DNA of 17,625 nucleotides from Pseudomonadota bacterium. GTDB taxonomy: Bacteria > Pseudomonadota > Gammaproteobacteria > Xanthomonadales > Xanthomonadaceae. Location of the stretch: the NCBI GenBank assembly GCA_023457475.1, contig JAEWLO010000143.1:1-17625 (forward strand), given 5' to 3'. The position numbers and the translations under genes are program-made. Shown in pieces: positions 1-8,400 of the stretch. Each line of letters starts with the position of its first letter. Position 1 is the stretch's first letter. The notes below the pieces were generated by a model. It did no database searches. It saw only the letters and a program-made list of their open reading frames with translations, and was not told the origin of the DNA.

Positions 1-469
1 AGCGCGGATGCGAGAACAGGTTGGCCGTGCCCCACAGCAGCTTGATGCCGGTGGCGTCCTGGCGCGCCTTGGCCAGGCCCACCATGTGCTTGAGGTTTTT
101 CTCGTACTGGCCGATGACGTCAGCGTCCGGAGCCAGGTCGATGTCGTGGAAACACCAGTACGGCACACCCAGTTTGGTGAAGAACTCGAATGCCGCGTCG
201 ACCTTGGCTTCCGCGGTGGCCATCGGAGAGCTCGACTCCCACGGGAAATGACGGGTGCCCGGCCCGAACGGATCGTGCCCGGCGTTGCAGAACGTGTGCC
301 AATAACAGACCGCGAAGCGCAGGTGCTCCCGCATGGTCTTGCCGCCCACGACCTTGTTCTCGTCATAGACCTTGAAGGCCAACGGGTTGTCCGAGCCGCG
401 GCCCTCGAACGGGATACGGCCGATGCCCGGGAAGAATTCCTTGGCGCCGATGAAGGGTTGGGTGCTCAT
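1..469 (-). CDS. xylA: Xylose isomerase (partial, N-terminal 156 residues)
   Basis: Xylose isomerase converts D-xylose to D-xylulose in the cytoplasm, the first step of the isomerase pathway. The visible protein starts MSTQPFIGAKEFFPGIG and has the family's N-terminal features: VYDENKVVGGKTMREHLRFA, a WHTFCNAGHDPFG segment and the active-site histidine in WCFHDIDLAP near residue 100, followed by a KLLWGTANLF stretch. The ATG at 469 is preceded by AGGA with a 9-nt spacer, supporting this start. The gene runs off the left edge, so the metal-binding C-terminal half is not seen. It lies 44 nt downstream of xylB on the same strand, so the two are probably one transcript controlled by the palindrome at 2031-2044. 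Identity is secure; only completeness is unknown. Confidence 0.95.
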   Translation of the reverse strand, partial: MSTQPFIGAKEFFPGIGRIPFEGRGSDNPLAFKVYDENKVVGGKTMREHLRFAVCYWHTFCNAGHDPFGPGTRHFPWESSSPMATAEAKVDAAFEFFTKLGVPYWCFHDIDLAPDADVIGQYEKNLKHMVGLAKARQDATGIKLLWGTANLFSHPR

Positions 470-513
470 GGTGCGTATTCCTGTGGTTGTGCGAGGTATC
501 GCGGAGGGAGACA

Positions 514-2007
514 TCAGCCGCGCTGAAGCGGGGTGACGGCGTCGAGATGGCGAAGGAAAGTGGTGTAGGCGCGGGCATATGCCGGTACGCGCTCCGGGTC
601 CGGGCGCGCGGCCAGTGCAGGGTCGACCGCTACATGGCGGGCGGCGATGTCGGCGATGGTGGTTGCTTCGCCACGCGACACGCCCAGTGCCCACAGGGCC
701 TGCAGCGCCGCGCCGAACGCGGCGCCTTCCGGCTGCGTCGGCACGTCCACAGGCAGCCCGAACACGTCGGCCACCAGCTGACGCCACGCCGCGCTGTTGC
801 TGCCGCCCCCGGTCAGTAGGATGCGCTCGAAGTGCATGCCGGCACGAAGAAACGCGTCATAGCCATATTTCAGGCTGTAGGTCGCCCCTTCCATGGCCGC
901 GCGGTAGATGTGCGCGGCGGTCATGTTGGTGGTGTCCAGGCCCGCCAGTACGCCCTTGCCGGCGGGCAGGTCGGGCGTGCGCTCGCCATTGAGGAACGGC
1001 AGCATCACCAGACCGTCGGCACCGGGCGGCGTGGCCTGCAGATGCGCATCACCGACGCGCGTGCTGAAGCCGAAGGCCGCGGCCACCTGTTCGGTGACCA
1101 CGGTGCAGTTCATGGTGCAGATGAGGGGCAGCCAGCCGCCGGTCGAGGAGCAGAACGCCGCCCAGGCCCCGTCGGGGTCGACGACGGGCGTGTCGGAGTA
1201 GGCAAACAGGGTCCCGGAGGTCCCCAGGCTCATTGCCAGGCGGCCGGGGATCACGCAGCCGGTGCCGATGGCGGCCATCATGTTGTCGCCGCCGCCGACG
1301 GCGACCTTGACCGTGGAGGGCAATCCCAGCGCGACCGCGGTATCCGGGTCGATGGCGAACAGCGCCTCCGGCGGGGCGATGGGGGGCAGGCAGTCGGCAA
1401 GATCACGATCCGGATCGGTCGCGCGCAGCAGCTCGCGCGACCAGGTGCGGGTGCGCACGTCCAGCCAACCGGTGCCCGAGGCGTCGCCGTACTCGCAGAA
1501 GCGCTCGCCCGTCAACACGAAATTGAGGTAATCATGCGGTAGCAGGATCGTCGCCAGCCCTGCATACGCCTCCGGCCGATGCGTTTTCGTCCACGGCAGT
1601 TTGGGGGCGGTATACCCGGTAAGGATGGGATTGCCGGCCAGCGCCACCGTGCGCGCCATGCCGCCCACCGCCTCCATGATCTGGCGGCATTCCGCCGAGG
1701 TGCTGGTATCGCACCACAGCTTGGCCGGAGCCAGCACCTCCCCTGCCGCATCCAGCGGGACGAAGCCGTGCTGCTGCCCGGACACCGCCAGCGCCGCGAT
1801 CCGCGCCCGCACCGAGGGATCGATGTCGCGGAAGCACCCATGCAGTGCGGTGACCCAGTCGGCCGGCCGCTGCTCGCGGCTGCCATCGGCACCGCTGATC
1901 AGGTCAAGCGGCATGCTGGTGCCCGCCACGATGATGCGTTCGACCGGGTCGTACACCACCACTTTGAGACTCTGTGTACCCGCGTCGATTCCTGCAACCA
2001 GATCCAT
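514..2007 (-). CDS. xylB: Xylulokinase (D-xylulose kinase)
   Basis: This FGGY-family sugar kinase phosphorylates D-xylulose to xylulose 5-phosphate for the pentose phosphate pathway. The 497-residue length fits xylulokinases. Visible motifs are the N-terminal phosphate-binding loop GIDAGTQSLK (residues 6-15), the SGQQHG sugar-site motif (76-81), GGGDN (238-242) with the presumed catalytic aspartate D241, and a late TGGGSNSAAWRQ nucleotide-binding motif. The start at 2007 has GGGGA upstream with an 8-nt spacer; an ATG six bases further out is followed at once by TAA and cannot be the start. It is the first gene of a xylB-xylA pair. A 14-bp palindrome lies 24 nt before the start codon. The halogenase gene ends 66 nt upstream on the same strand, so read-through from the receptor operon is also possible. 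Confidence 0.95.
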   Translation of the reverse strand: MDLVAGIDAGTQSLKVVVYDPVERIIVAGTSMPLDLISGADGSREQRPADWVTALHGCFRDIDPSVRARIAALAVSGQQHGFVPLDAAGEVLAPAKLWCDTSTSAECRQIMEAVGGMARTVALAGNPILTGYTAPKLPWTKTHRPEAYAGLATILLPHDYLNFVLTGERFCEYGDASGTGWLDVRTRTWSRELLRATDPDRDLADCLPPIAPPEALFAIDPDTAVALGLPSTVKVAVGGGDNMMAAIGTGCVIPGRLAMSLGTSGTLFAYSDTPVVDPDGAWAAFCSSTGGWLPLICTMNCTVVTEQVAAAFGFSTRVGDAHLQATPPGADGLVMLPFLNGERTPDLPAGKGVLAGLDTTNMTAAHIYRAAMEGATYSLKYGYDAFLRAGMHFERILLTGGGSNSAAWRQLVADVFGLPVDVPTQPEGAAFGAALQALWALGVSRGEATTIADIAARHVAVDPALAARPDPERVPAYARAYTTFLRHLDAVTPLQRG

Positions 2008-2030
2008 TTACATCGTCCCCACGTGTTGAA

Positions 2031-2044
2031 AGGTAGCGCTACCT
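2031..2044. promoter_or_regulatory. xyl-box-like LacI-family operator upstream of xylB
   Basis: AGGTAGCGCTACCT is a perfect 14-bp palindrome with the central GCGC typical of LacI-family operators. It matches the xyl-box I recall from Xanthomonas (TGGTAGCGCTAACA) at most positions and shares its 12-bp core with the palindrome at 8882-8895. It lies in the 66-bp gap between the halogenase and xylB, close enough to the xylB start to block transcription. Its role is inferred from symmetry, placement and the second copy beside a LacI gene. Confidence 0.85.
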
Positions 2045-2073
2045 ATTTGATGCGGGCGAAGGCGTCAGGCCGG

Positions 2074-3603
2074 TCAGGCCGGGACCGCCCGCGCTCCCCA
2101 CACTTCCGGTTCTGCCTTGCAGTAGCTGTCGATGAAGGCGGCCTGCGAGGGCATCTGCGCGACCGCCTGCTTCACCGGCTGCCGGATCCGGTTGAGGAAC
2201 ATGCGCATGTCCGCGTCGCCCATGGCCCGCACCAACGGGTGCGGAGCGCCCGGCTGCAGTCCCTGCCCCAGCATCACGCTGGTCCACGACACCACCCGGA
2301 ACAGTTCACCGGGGTCCTGCCAGGCATGCGCGCGTTCACGCCAGGCCCGCAGACGGATCTCCAGCGATTCCGGCAGCGGCATCTCCCGGCAGGCCTTCCA
2401 CATCGGCTCGTCGCGCTGCGTGGCGTGGTAGTGGAGGATGATGAAGTCGCGAACGTGCTCCATCTCCTCACGGCTGACCTCGTTATAGAGTTCCACCAGC
2501 GATTCGCTGATGCCGTCGAAGGGGAACAGCTGGATCAGGCGCACCACGGCGCTGATGGTCAGGTGGATGCTGGTGGATTCCAGCGGCTCGATGAAGCCGC
2601 TGGCCAGACCCAGCGCCACTACGTTCTTGTTCCATGCCTTCAGGCGGCGGCCACTGCGGAACGGCACCAGCCAGGGGTCCCGCAATGGCGGCGCACCCAC
2701 ATCACGCAGCAGCTTGGCGTGCGCCTCGTCGTCGGACATGTGCCGGCTTGAGAACACCAGTCCGCAGCCCACACGATGCTGCAGCGCGATATGCCAGCGC
2801 CACCCGGCCTCGTGCGCGATGGCACGGGTGTAGGGAACCGGCGGCCCCACCGACTCGGTCTGCACGGCTACGGCGCGGTCGCTGGGCAGCCACTGGTGCC
2901 AGTCCTCATACCCGGTATGCAGGGTCTGCTCGGTCAGCAGGCCCCGGAAGCCGGTGCAGTCGATGAACAGATCGCCTTCGATCACCTGGCCGTCTTCCAG
3001 CACCAATGCCTGCACCGCGCCATCGTGCGCGTGCTGCCGCACTTCACGGATCTTGCCTTCCACCCGCCGCAGGCCCTGGGCTTCAGCCCGGCGACGCAGG
3101 AACTTCGCGTACAGCCCTGCATCGAAATGGTAGGCATAGCTGGCCTGGGGCTGGGTCTGCAGCGAGAACTGGTCTCCCCGCGAGGCCACGCTTTCAAGAC
3201 AGTAGTCACCCAGGTCCGACGGCATGCCACGGCGCAGGCTGTCCAGCCAGAAGTGATGGAACGGCGTGGCCCAGGTGCCCTGCCCGATGGTGCCGAAGGG
3301 ATGGAAGAAGTGATCGCCCGGGCGACGCCAGTTCTCGAACGAGATCGAGAGCTTGAACGTCCCGGCCACCGCGCGCAGGAATTCCTGCTCGTCGATCTGC
3401 AGGAACCGATGGAACGTGCGGATCGGTGGAACGGTGGACTCGCCCACCCCCACGGTGCCGATCTGCTCGGACTCGATCAGCGTGATCTCCAGCTGCTCGC
3501 GGAACTGATGCGACAGCGCGCAACCGGCCAACCAGCCCGCCGTGCCACCGCCGGCGATGACCACCTTGCGGATCCGCCCTTCTGTTGTATCTGCAGCGTT
3601 CAA
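2074..3603 (-). CDS. Flavin-dependent (tryptophan halogenase-family) halogenase, TBDR-associated
   Basis: This is a PrnA-like flavin-dependent halogenase of 509 residues, which uses reduced FAD, oxygen and halide to halogenate an aromatic substrate. Seen are the FAD-binding VVIAGGGTAGWLAG (residues 14-27), GVGEST (52-57), the presumed catalytic lysine K84 in AGTFKLSISFENW, a DLFIDCTGFRGLL segment (211-223) and FIEPLEST (337-344). The diagnostic WxWxIP motif reads WRWHIA (268-273), with Ala for Pro. No ATG precedes the FAD motif. A TTG at 3603 lies 13 nt after the upstream stop with GGGGA before it and gives a family-typical N-terminus; open frame further upstream overlaps the oxygenase gene and looks like shadow. 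It follows the SapC and JmjC genes of a receptor operon, where such halogenases recur in xanthomonads. The native substrate is unknown and a tryptophan role should not be assumed. Confidence 0.88.
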   Translation of the reverse strand: MNAADTTEGRIRKVVIAGGGTAGWLAGCALSHQFREQLEITLIESEQIGTVGVGESTVPPIRTFHRFLQIDEQEFLRAVAGTFKLSISFENWRRPGDHFFHPFGTIGQGTWATPFHHFWLDSLRRGMPSDLGDYCLESVASRGDQFSLQTQPQASYAYHFDAGLYAKFLRRRAEAQGLRRVEGKIREVRQHAHDGAVQALVLEDGQVIEGDLFIDCTGFRGLLTEQTLHTGYEDWHQWLPSDRAVAVQTESVGPPVPYTRAIAHEAGWRWHIALQHRVGCGLVFSSRHMSDDEAHAKLLRDVGAPPLRDPWLVPFRSGRRLKAWNKNVVALGLASGFIEPLESTSIHLTISAVVRLIQLFPFDGISESLVELYNEVSREEMEHVRDFIILHYHATQRDEPMWKACREMPLPESLEIRLRAWRERAHAWQDPGELFRVVSWTSVMLGQGLQPGAPHPLVRAMGDADMRMFLNRIRQPVKQAVAQMPSQAAFIDSYCKAEPEVWGARAVPA

Positions 3604-3616
3604 TGCAGTGTCCCCG

Positions 3617-4636
3617 TCAGCGGTTGAGTCGACCCAGCAGCATGGCGCGCATGCGGCGCGCCTGCGTCTCGTCGAACGGTGCCAGTTCCCCCCGGGCGGC
3701 CTCGGGCAGATGCTGCCCTGCGCGCTCACCGGGACCGAATACGTAGTAGTTGAAAATCGCAGCCCATGCCTGCTTCTCACGCTCCGGCAGGTCGCGCAGC
3801 GCCCACATCGCATGGTGAAGCGCCGGCAGCGGCGAGGACAGGAACGCAGGCGAGCTGCGCCACCAGTAGTTCACCAGCACGTTGAACGGTTCCAGGCTGC
3901 GCACGTGATGCCACCACAGGCTGGGAATGAAGATCGCGTCGCCGGGTTCCAGCACCGCGGTGCGCGCGGTTGGCAGCGCGTCACGGAAGCGGGGGTGGCG
4001 CGCGAAATCCGGATTGTCGAAATCCACCACGCTCACCACCTGCCCGCCCGGCGTGGGCTCCAGCGGTCCGGGGTACAGATTGTCGATCTGCTCCGGCGGA
4101 AACAGCGTAAACCGGCGGCGGCCCACCGCGCAGCACGCCAGGTTGTCCGGGGTGTCATAGTGACACGAGGCCGTCACGCGGTTGCCGATCCAGATGCTGC
4201 CCGCTGCATCGATACCCTGCCCGGCCAGGCCGGCGTCGTTGTGCTGGGCGAACCCGGGCAATGCCCGGTCGATCAGCAGCGAGGCCACGTAGTAAGTCGG
4301 CGGGTGCGGCAGGTCGAACGTGTCGGCGATCTCGTCCAGCACCTGGCTGAGCCCGCCGCGCCTCACTTCGAAATTCAACCGGGTGAAGTCTTCGTTGTAG
4401 AACGGGCGGCCGTTGATCTCGGCCCCCCCATGGGAATACGTCACCGGTGCCCCGGTATCGAACCCACGCAGATAGGCCATCGCTTCCTGGGTGGAGCGCA
4501 GTCCCGCCTGCACCAGGGCCCAGTCGCGTGCGATGCCGCGCAGCACCACCGGCTCGCCCGCAGCCACAAGTGATTCCAGCGGCAGCGCGGTGGCATCAAG
4601 GCCTTCCAGGATCTGCATTCGAACGCCGTCGAGCAC
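3617..4636 (-). CDS. JmjC/cupin_8 Fe(II)/2-oxoglutarate oxygenase, FIH-like
   Basis: This 339-residue protein has the double-stranded beta-helix signature of a cupin_8/JmjC 2-oxoglutarate oxygenase. The metal triad appears as H159-Y-D161 in ASCHYDTPDN and a histidine in IPSLWWHHV (H243 or H244). The run GRRRFTLFPPEQIDNLYPG (172-190) followed by VVDFDNPDFARHPRF closely resembles human factor-inhibiting HIF (FIH) as I remember it, including the basic residue expected to bind 2-oxoglutarate. Such enzymes usually hydroxylate protein side chains. The GTG start at 4636 is 3 nt after the SapC stop and has AGGA with an 8-nt spacer; an in-frame ATG at 4618 has a weaker site. In TBDR-linked clusters this gene is often labelled cupin-like or Pass1-related. 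Its target is unknown; the neighbouring receptor, SapC protein and halogenase are candidates for partners. Confidence 0.87.
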   Translation of the reverse strand: MLDGVRMQILEGLDATALPLESLVAAGEPVVLRGIARDWALVQAGLRSTQEAMAYLRGFDTGAPVTYSHGGAEINGRPFYNEDFTRLNFEVRRGGLSQVLDEIADTFDLPHPPTYYVASLLIDRALPGFAQHNDAGLAGQGIDAAGSIWIGNRVTASCHYDTPDNLACCAVGRRRFTLFPPEQIDNLYPGPLEPTPGGQVVSVVDFDNPDFARHPRFRDALPTARTAVLEPGDAIFIPSLWWHHVRSLEPFNVLVNYWWRSSPAFLSSPLPALHHAMWALRDLPEREKQAWAAIFNYYVFGPGERAGQHLPEAARGELAPFDETQARRMRAMLLGRLNR

Positions 4637-4639
4637 CGG

Positions 4640-5398
4640 TCAGTTCCTGCCGACAGGCCCGGGGGCGTGCTGCGTGCGGAGGCAGCGCTGTTTCTCCGCG
4701 ATCAGACGACGCATGTTGTGCAGTGAAGCCATCAGCAGGTAGGCCCCTTCCAGATAGCCGGCACGGTTCAGTGCGGCCAGCGCGGGACCTTCCAGTTGGG
4801 ACAGGCGTTCACGGTCAATGGCGTGCAGGCCGTTGACGGTCACCCGATGCTGCGGCTCGACCTGCACGTCGAGCGTGATCGGTTGGATCAGGGCGTTCGC
4901 ATCGAACGCGGCGAACATGTCCGTGCCGAATACGCTGCCATCGCGGATGCCACGCAGCACACCGGCAATGTGATCAAGATAGGGGGTATTGCCGCCCTGC
5001 GGCATGAAGACCGGCTCACCCTCGGCCGCGCTGACGCGGGGGTGGTCCATGTCGATGTGCATCACCGCTTCCTGCCCCGGAATGCCTCCCTCCTGGGTGT
5101 CCTGGAAGCCGATCAGGAACGGCCCCTTTGCCACCGCTCCCGGAACATAGGACGCATTCCAGCGGCCGTCCCGCAGGAACAGATTCTCGTGCTGCTCGAA
5201 GCCCAGCAGCACCACGGATTGCCACTCCCCGGTCGCCGGGTCTCTGCGGAGGAAGATCGGGTACTCGCGCTGCAGCTCGGCGAATTCGCTCGGATAGGCC
5301 GGCACCATCCCTACCGCGTCGCCGAACTCCGGCCCGAAGCCGGTGGCCACGCGCAGGTCGCGGTGAGCGATGTTGTTGAGCGTTTCGTAACGGGCCAT
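4640..5398 (-). CDS. SapC-family protein
   Basis: This 252-residue protein starts MARYETLNNIAHRDLRV, the usual opening of SapC-family proteins, and carries their characteristic segments AYPSEFAELQREYPIFLRRD (34-53), LLGFEQHENLFL (64-75), YVPGAVAKGPFLIGFQ (84-99) and a C-terminal GAYLLMASLHNMRRL. SapC was named for a Campylobacter S-layer transport locus, but the biochemical role in xanthomonads is unknown. No signal peptide or membrane helix is evident. The ATG at 5398 matches the family start; an in-frame ATG at 5422 adds eight residues and cannot be excluded, since neither has a strong ribosome binding site. It lies 99 nt downstream of the receptor, separated by a strong hairpin, and 3 nt upstream of the JmjC gene, so translational coupling with the latter is likely. 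Confidence 0.88.
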   Translation of the reverse strand: MARYETLNNIAHRDLRVATGFGPEFGDAVGMVPAYPSEFAELQREYPIFLRRDPATGEWQSVVLLGFEQHENLFLRDGRWNASYVPGAVAKGPFLIGFQDTQEGGIPGQEAVMHIDMDHPRVSAAEGEPVFMPQGGNTPYLDHIAGVLRGIRDGSVFGTDMFAAFDANALIQPITLDVQVEPQHRVTVNGLHAIDRERLSQLEGPALAALNRAGYLEGAYLLMASLHNMRRLIAEKQRCLRTQHAPGPVGRN

Positions 5399-5435
5399 GG
5401 TGATGTCCAGTGCAATCAGCATCCGTGTTCCAGAA

Positions 5436-5461
5436 GGTACCGCTGCCGAGGCAGCGGTACC
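5436..5461. repeat. Perfect hairpin between receptor and SapC genes
   Basis: GGTACCGCTGCC and GGCAGCGGTACC are perfect 12-nt inverted arms separated by only GA, in the 99-nt gap between two co-oriented genes. No U-run follows on either strand, so it is not a classical intrinsic terminator. By analogy with intercistronic hairpins in transport operons it may stabilise the receptor mRNA 3' end and lower expression of the downstream genes. It lacks the GTAG head of the REPs elsewhere in the window. Confidence 0.75.
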
Positions 5462-5497
5462 AGTAGCGACAGGTGGAGAGGTGTTCCGTCGCCGAAC

Positions 5498-8400
5498 TCA
5501 GAACCTGTAACGCACCCCCAGCATGTAGCGCGGGCTCTGGTCGGCCAGCTTCACGATCATCTGCGAAGTGCGGGAATGCCAGCGCACGTCCTCACCCGTC
5601 AGGTTGATCGCCTCCAGCCCGAACGACCAGTTGTCGTTCAAGGTGTAGTTCACGCTGAGATCCCACTGGTCGTACTCTTCCACGTAGTAGGGATTTCGGC
5701 TGGAGCCCTGGTTGGCCAGGATCAGATACTCGTCACGCCAGTTCCAGGCCAGTCGGATCGACCAGCCGTACTTTTCGTACATCAGCATGGCGTTGGCCGT
5801 ATCGCTCAGACCCGTCAGCGAGAACTGGTCGATGTTGGGGTCGCCCGCGTTGTTGTAGCCCACGTCCCCGTTCACGATGGTGTAGTTGGCCAGGATGCCG
5901 AAGCCGGTATCGCCGAAGAAGTACTGGCCGCCCAGTTCCCAGCCGTGCAGTTTGGCCTGGTTCTGGTTGATCGGACGGTTGACGTTGAACTGATACAGCG
6001 GGTCATCGGCTTCGCCGTACAGGTCGTAGGCGGCTTCGGTGGCCAGCACCTGCGCACCCGTACCGTCGAACGCGCCCAGTCCCGCCGGGTTGTTGCGCAG
6101 CAGCGCCAGCGCGGTGAACAGGGAGGTGTCGTTCGCCGAGCAGGCCGCGGCATTGGCCGCCCCCACCTGGGCAAGACAGGCTCCACTGGTCAGGAAGGAC
6201 AGGGCCGTCTGCGCGTCCGGACCCGAGGTCGGATCGCGCAGGCCATACAGACTTTCCTGTGCGACCGTGTTGCCGATGAAGTTGTCGACGGCCTTGTTCC
6301 AGTAGGTCACCGACACATAGCTGGCATCAGCGAAGTACCACTCCAGCGCCAGGTCGAGGTTGTTGGACTCCAGTGGCTTCAACATCGGGTTCTGCGCGGT
6401 ACCGCTGGCCCGCGAGGACGGGTCGATCAGCACCGAACCGAACGGCTGCTGCGCCGAGGGGCCGGCATACAGGTTGCCGATGGGGGCCCGCGCGATGCTC
6501 TTGCCGAACGAGACACGGCCCTTCAGGTCGTCCATGAGGTCGATGCTGAAGTCGAGGTTGGGCAGGATGTAGCTGTACTTCGTCTTCTCGGTGAAGGGCT
6601 GCTGCTCGTCCGAGAGGAGCACACGGAAGTCATTGTTGGCCTGCCATTGGATGTTCTCCGGAATGGCGATGACCGAGGTGGACACGACATCCGTGGTTTC
6701 ATAGCGGACGCCCAGGCGGGTGTTGGTGCGCATGCTGCCCAGCTGCCCGTCCAGCTCCACCTGGAAGTAAGCCGATTTGGTCTTTTCTTCCACGCGGTTG
6801 TCGGCGGACCGCTGTGGGCTCACGCCCAGGCTCGCACCGTAGTTGTCGGCCGCCCATTGTGCGAGCCGGCCGGCATCGCCACGCCACGCGGTGAAGCTGT
6901 TGGCGCTGAAGTCGTCGAACAGGCCCACGATGTTGACCGGCTGCAGCAGGTCCATCAGACCATTGGCCACGTCGCCGTCGACGTTTGCCACACCCCAGTC
7001 GCCCAGGGTGTTGTAGTTTTCCGCAGCCTGGATGCGGTGGGTGGTCTGCTTGCTGCTGTCCACGCCGAACTGGAAACGGCCCTGGTCGAAGCTCCACTCG
7101 CCATCGACGCGCGCCTGCTTGATCTCGCTGATCTGGGTCTGCGAGTTGATGCGCAGCACCTGCGAGCCGATTTCGCCGGTCTGGAAGCCGGGGTTGACCA
7201 CGCCGTTGGTGCCGGCAATGGCATCGGCGCTGGTCGGGTACCAGACCTGGGTGCCGACCGGCAGCCCATTGTTGAAGTTCATTTCCTGAACCCAGGTGCC
7301 GCCACAATGCGGTCCCACGGTGCAGTTGTTGGTACCGGCGATGCTCGAGAAGATGGAGCCGCCGCCAGTAAGCGGATCGTTCGGCAGGCTCTCGTTCTTC
7401 GAATCGTGCGCGTCGAAGGTCAGCTTGAAGCGGTCGGTCACGTTCCAGGCGGCATTGAAGCCGAGCGAGCCCAGCTTGTACTTCTGCATGCTGCGCTGCT
7501 GCTCGAGCCCGAAGTCCTTGACGCCGGCGATTTCACGGATGTAGATCGGCGTGGCCACCGCACCGCTGGTGTCGAATTCCACATCGGTGTAGTTGCTGTT
7601 CTGCAGCCACATGCCCTGCTCGCCACGATTCTCGGTAATCTCGTTGGTCGAATAGGTGTAGTCCAGGGTCAGGGTGATGGCATCCGTCGGTGCGAACTGC
7701 AGCACGGCCTGGCCGTTGGTGCGTTCACGCTCGAACTCGGCGAACGCATAACGCAGGTCGTTCGGGCGCCCATAGAGCGCGCCGATCGCGGGTGCGTTGA
7801 CCACGTTCGGGTTGCCCGGCATGGTGCCGGTCCAGGGCTGGATGTTCCAGTAGTTGTCGGTGGCCTGCACCGAGCCGCCCTTGCGCTTCTGGTAGCTCGC
7901 GCTGACACCGACACCCCAGGTCTTGTCCGGATTGCTGTAGCTGAAAATGCCGGACAACTCGGGGGTGATGTCGTTGTCGAACGGCTGGCTCCGGTCCGAA
8001 ACCGCCTTCACTCCGGCGCTGGCGACCACGCCTTCGTGGTCGAACGGGCGCGCGGTCAGGATGTTGATGGTGGCACCGATACCGCCGCTGGGCACGTTGG
8101 CCTGGCTGGTCTTGTAGACCTCGATTCCATTGATGGCTTCGGCGGCCAGCTGGGCGAAGTTGAAGGCGCGGGTACCGCCATCGACGCCGCCAATGGCCAC
8201 CTGCCCGGCCGCACCGAACGCGTCTGCACCCGGAATCTGGCGGCCGTTGAGGGTCACCATGTTGAACTGCGGGCCGAAGCCGCGTGCGGTCACCTGCGCG
8301 CCTTCACCGTCGCGGCGCTCGATCGAGATGCCGGTGATGCGCTGCAGCGATTCTGCAAGGTTGGTATCGGGGAACTTGCCGATATCCTCGGCACTGATCG

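Noticed and set aside
2008..2013. ATG followed directly by TAA just upstream of xylB, as a leader start
   Set aside because: It is a single-codon frame whose bases only form the spacer between GGGGA and the true ATG.
3604..3813. N-terminal extension of the halogenase frame
   Set aside because: It overlaps the C-terminus of the JmjC gene, is Arg/Cys/Ser-rich and lies before the family's normal N-terminus.
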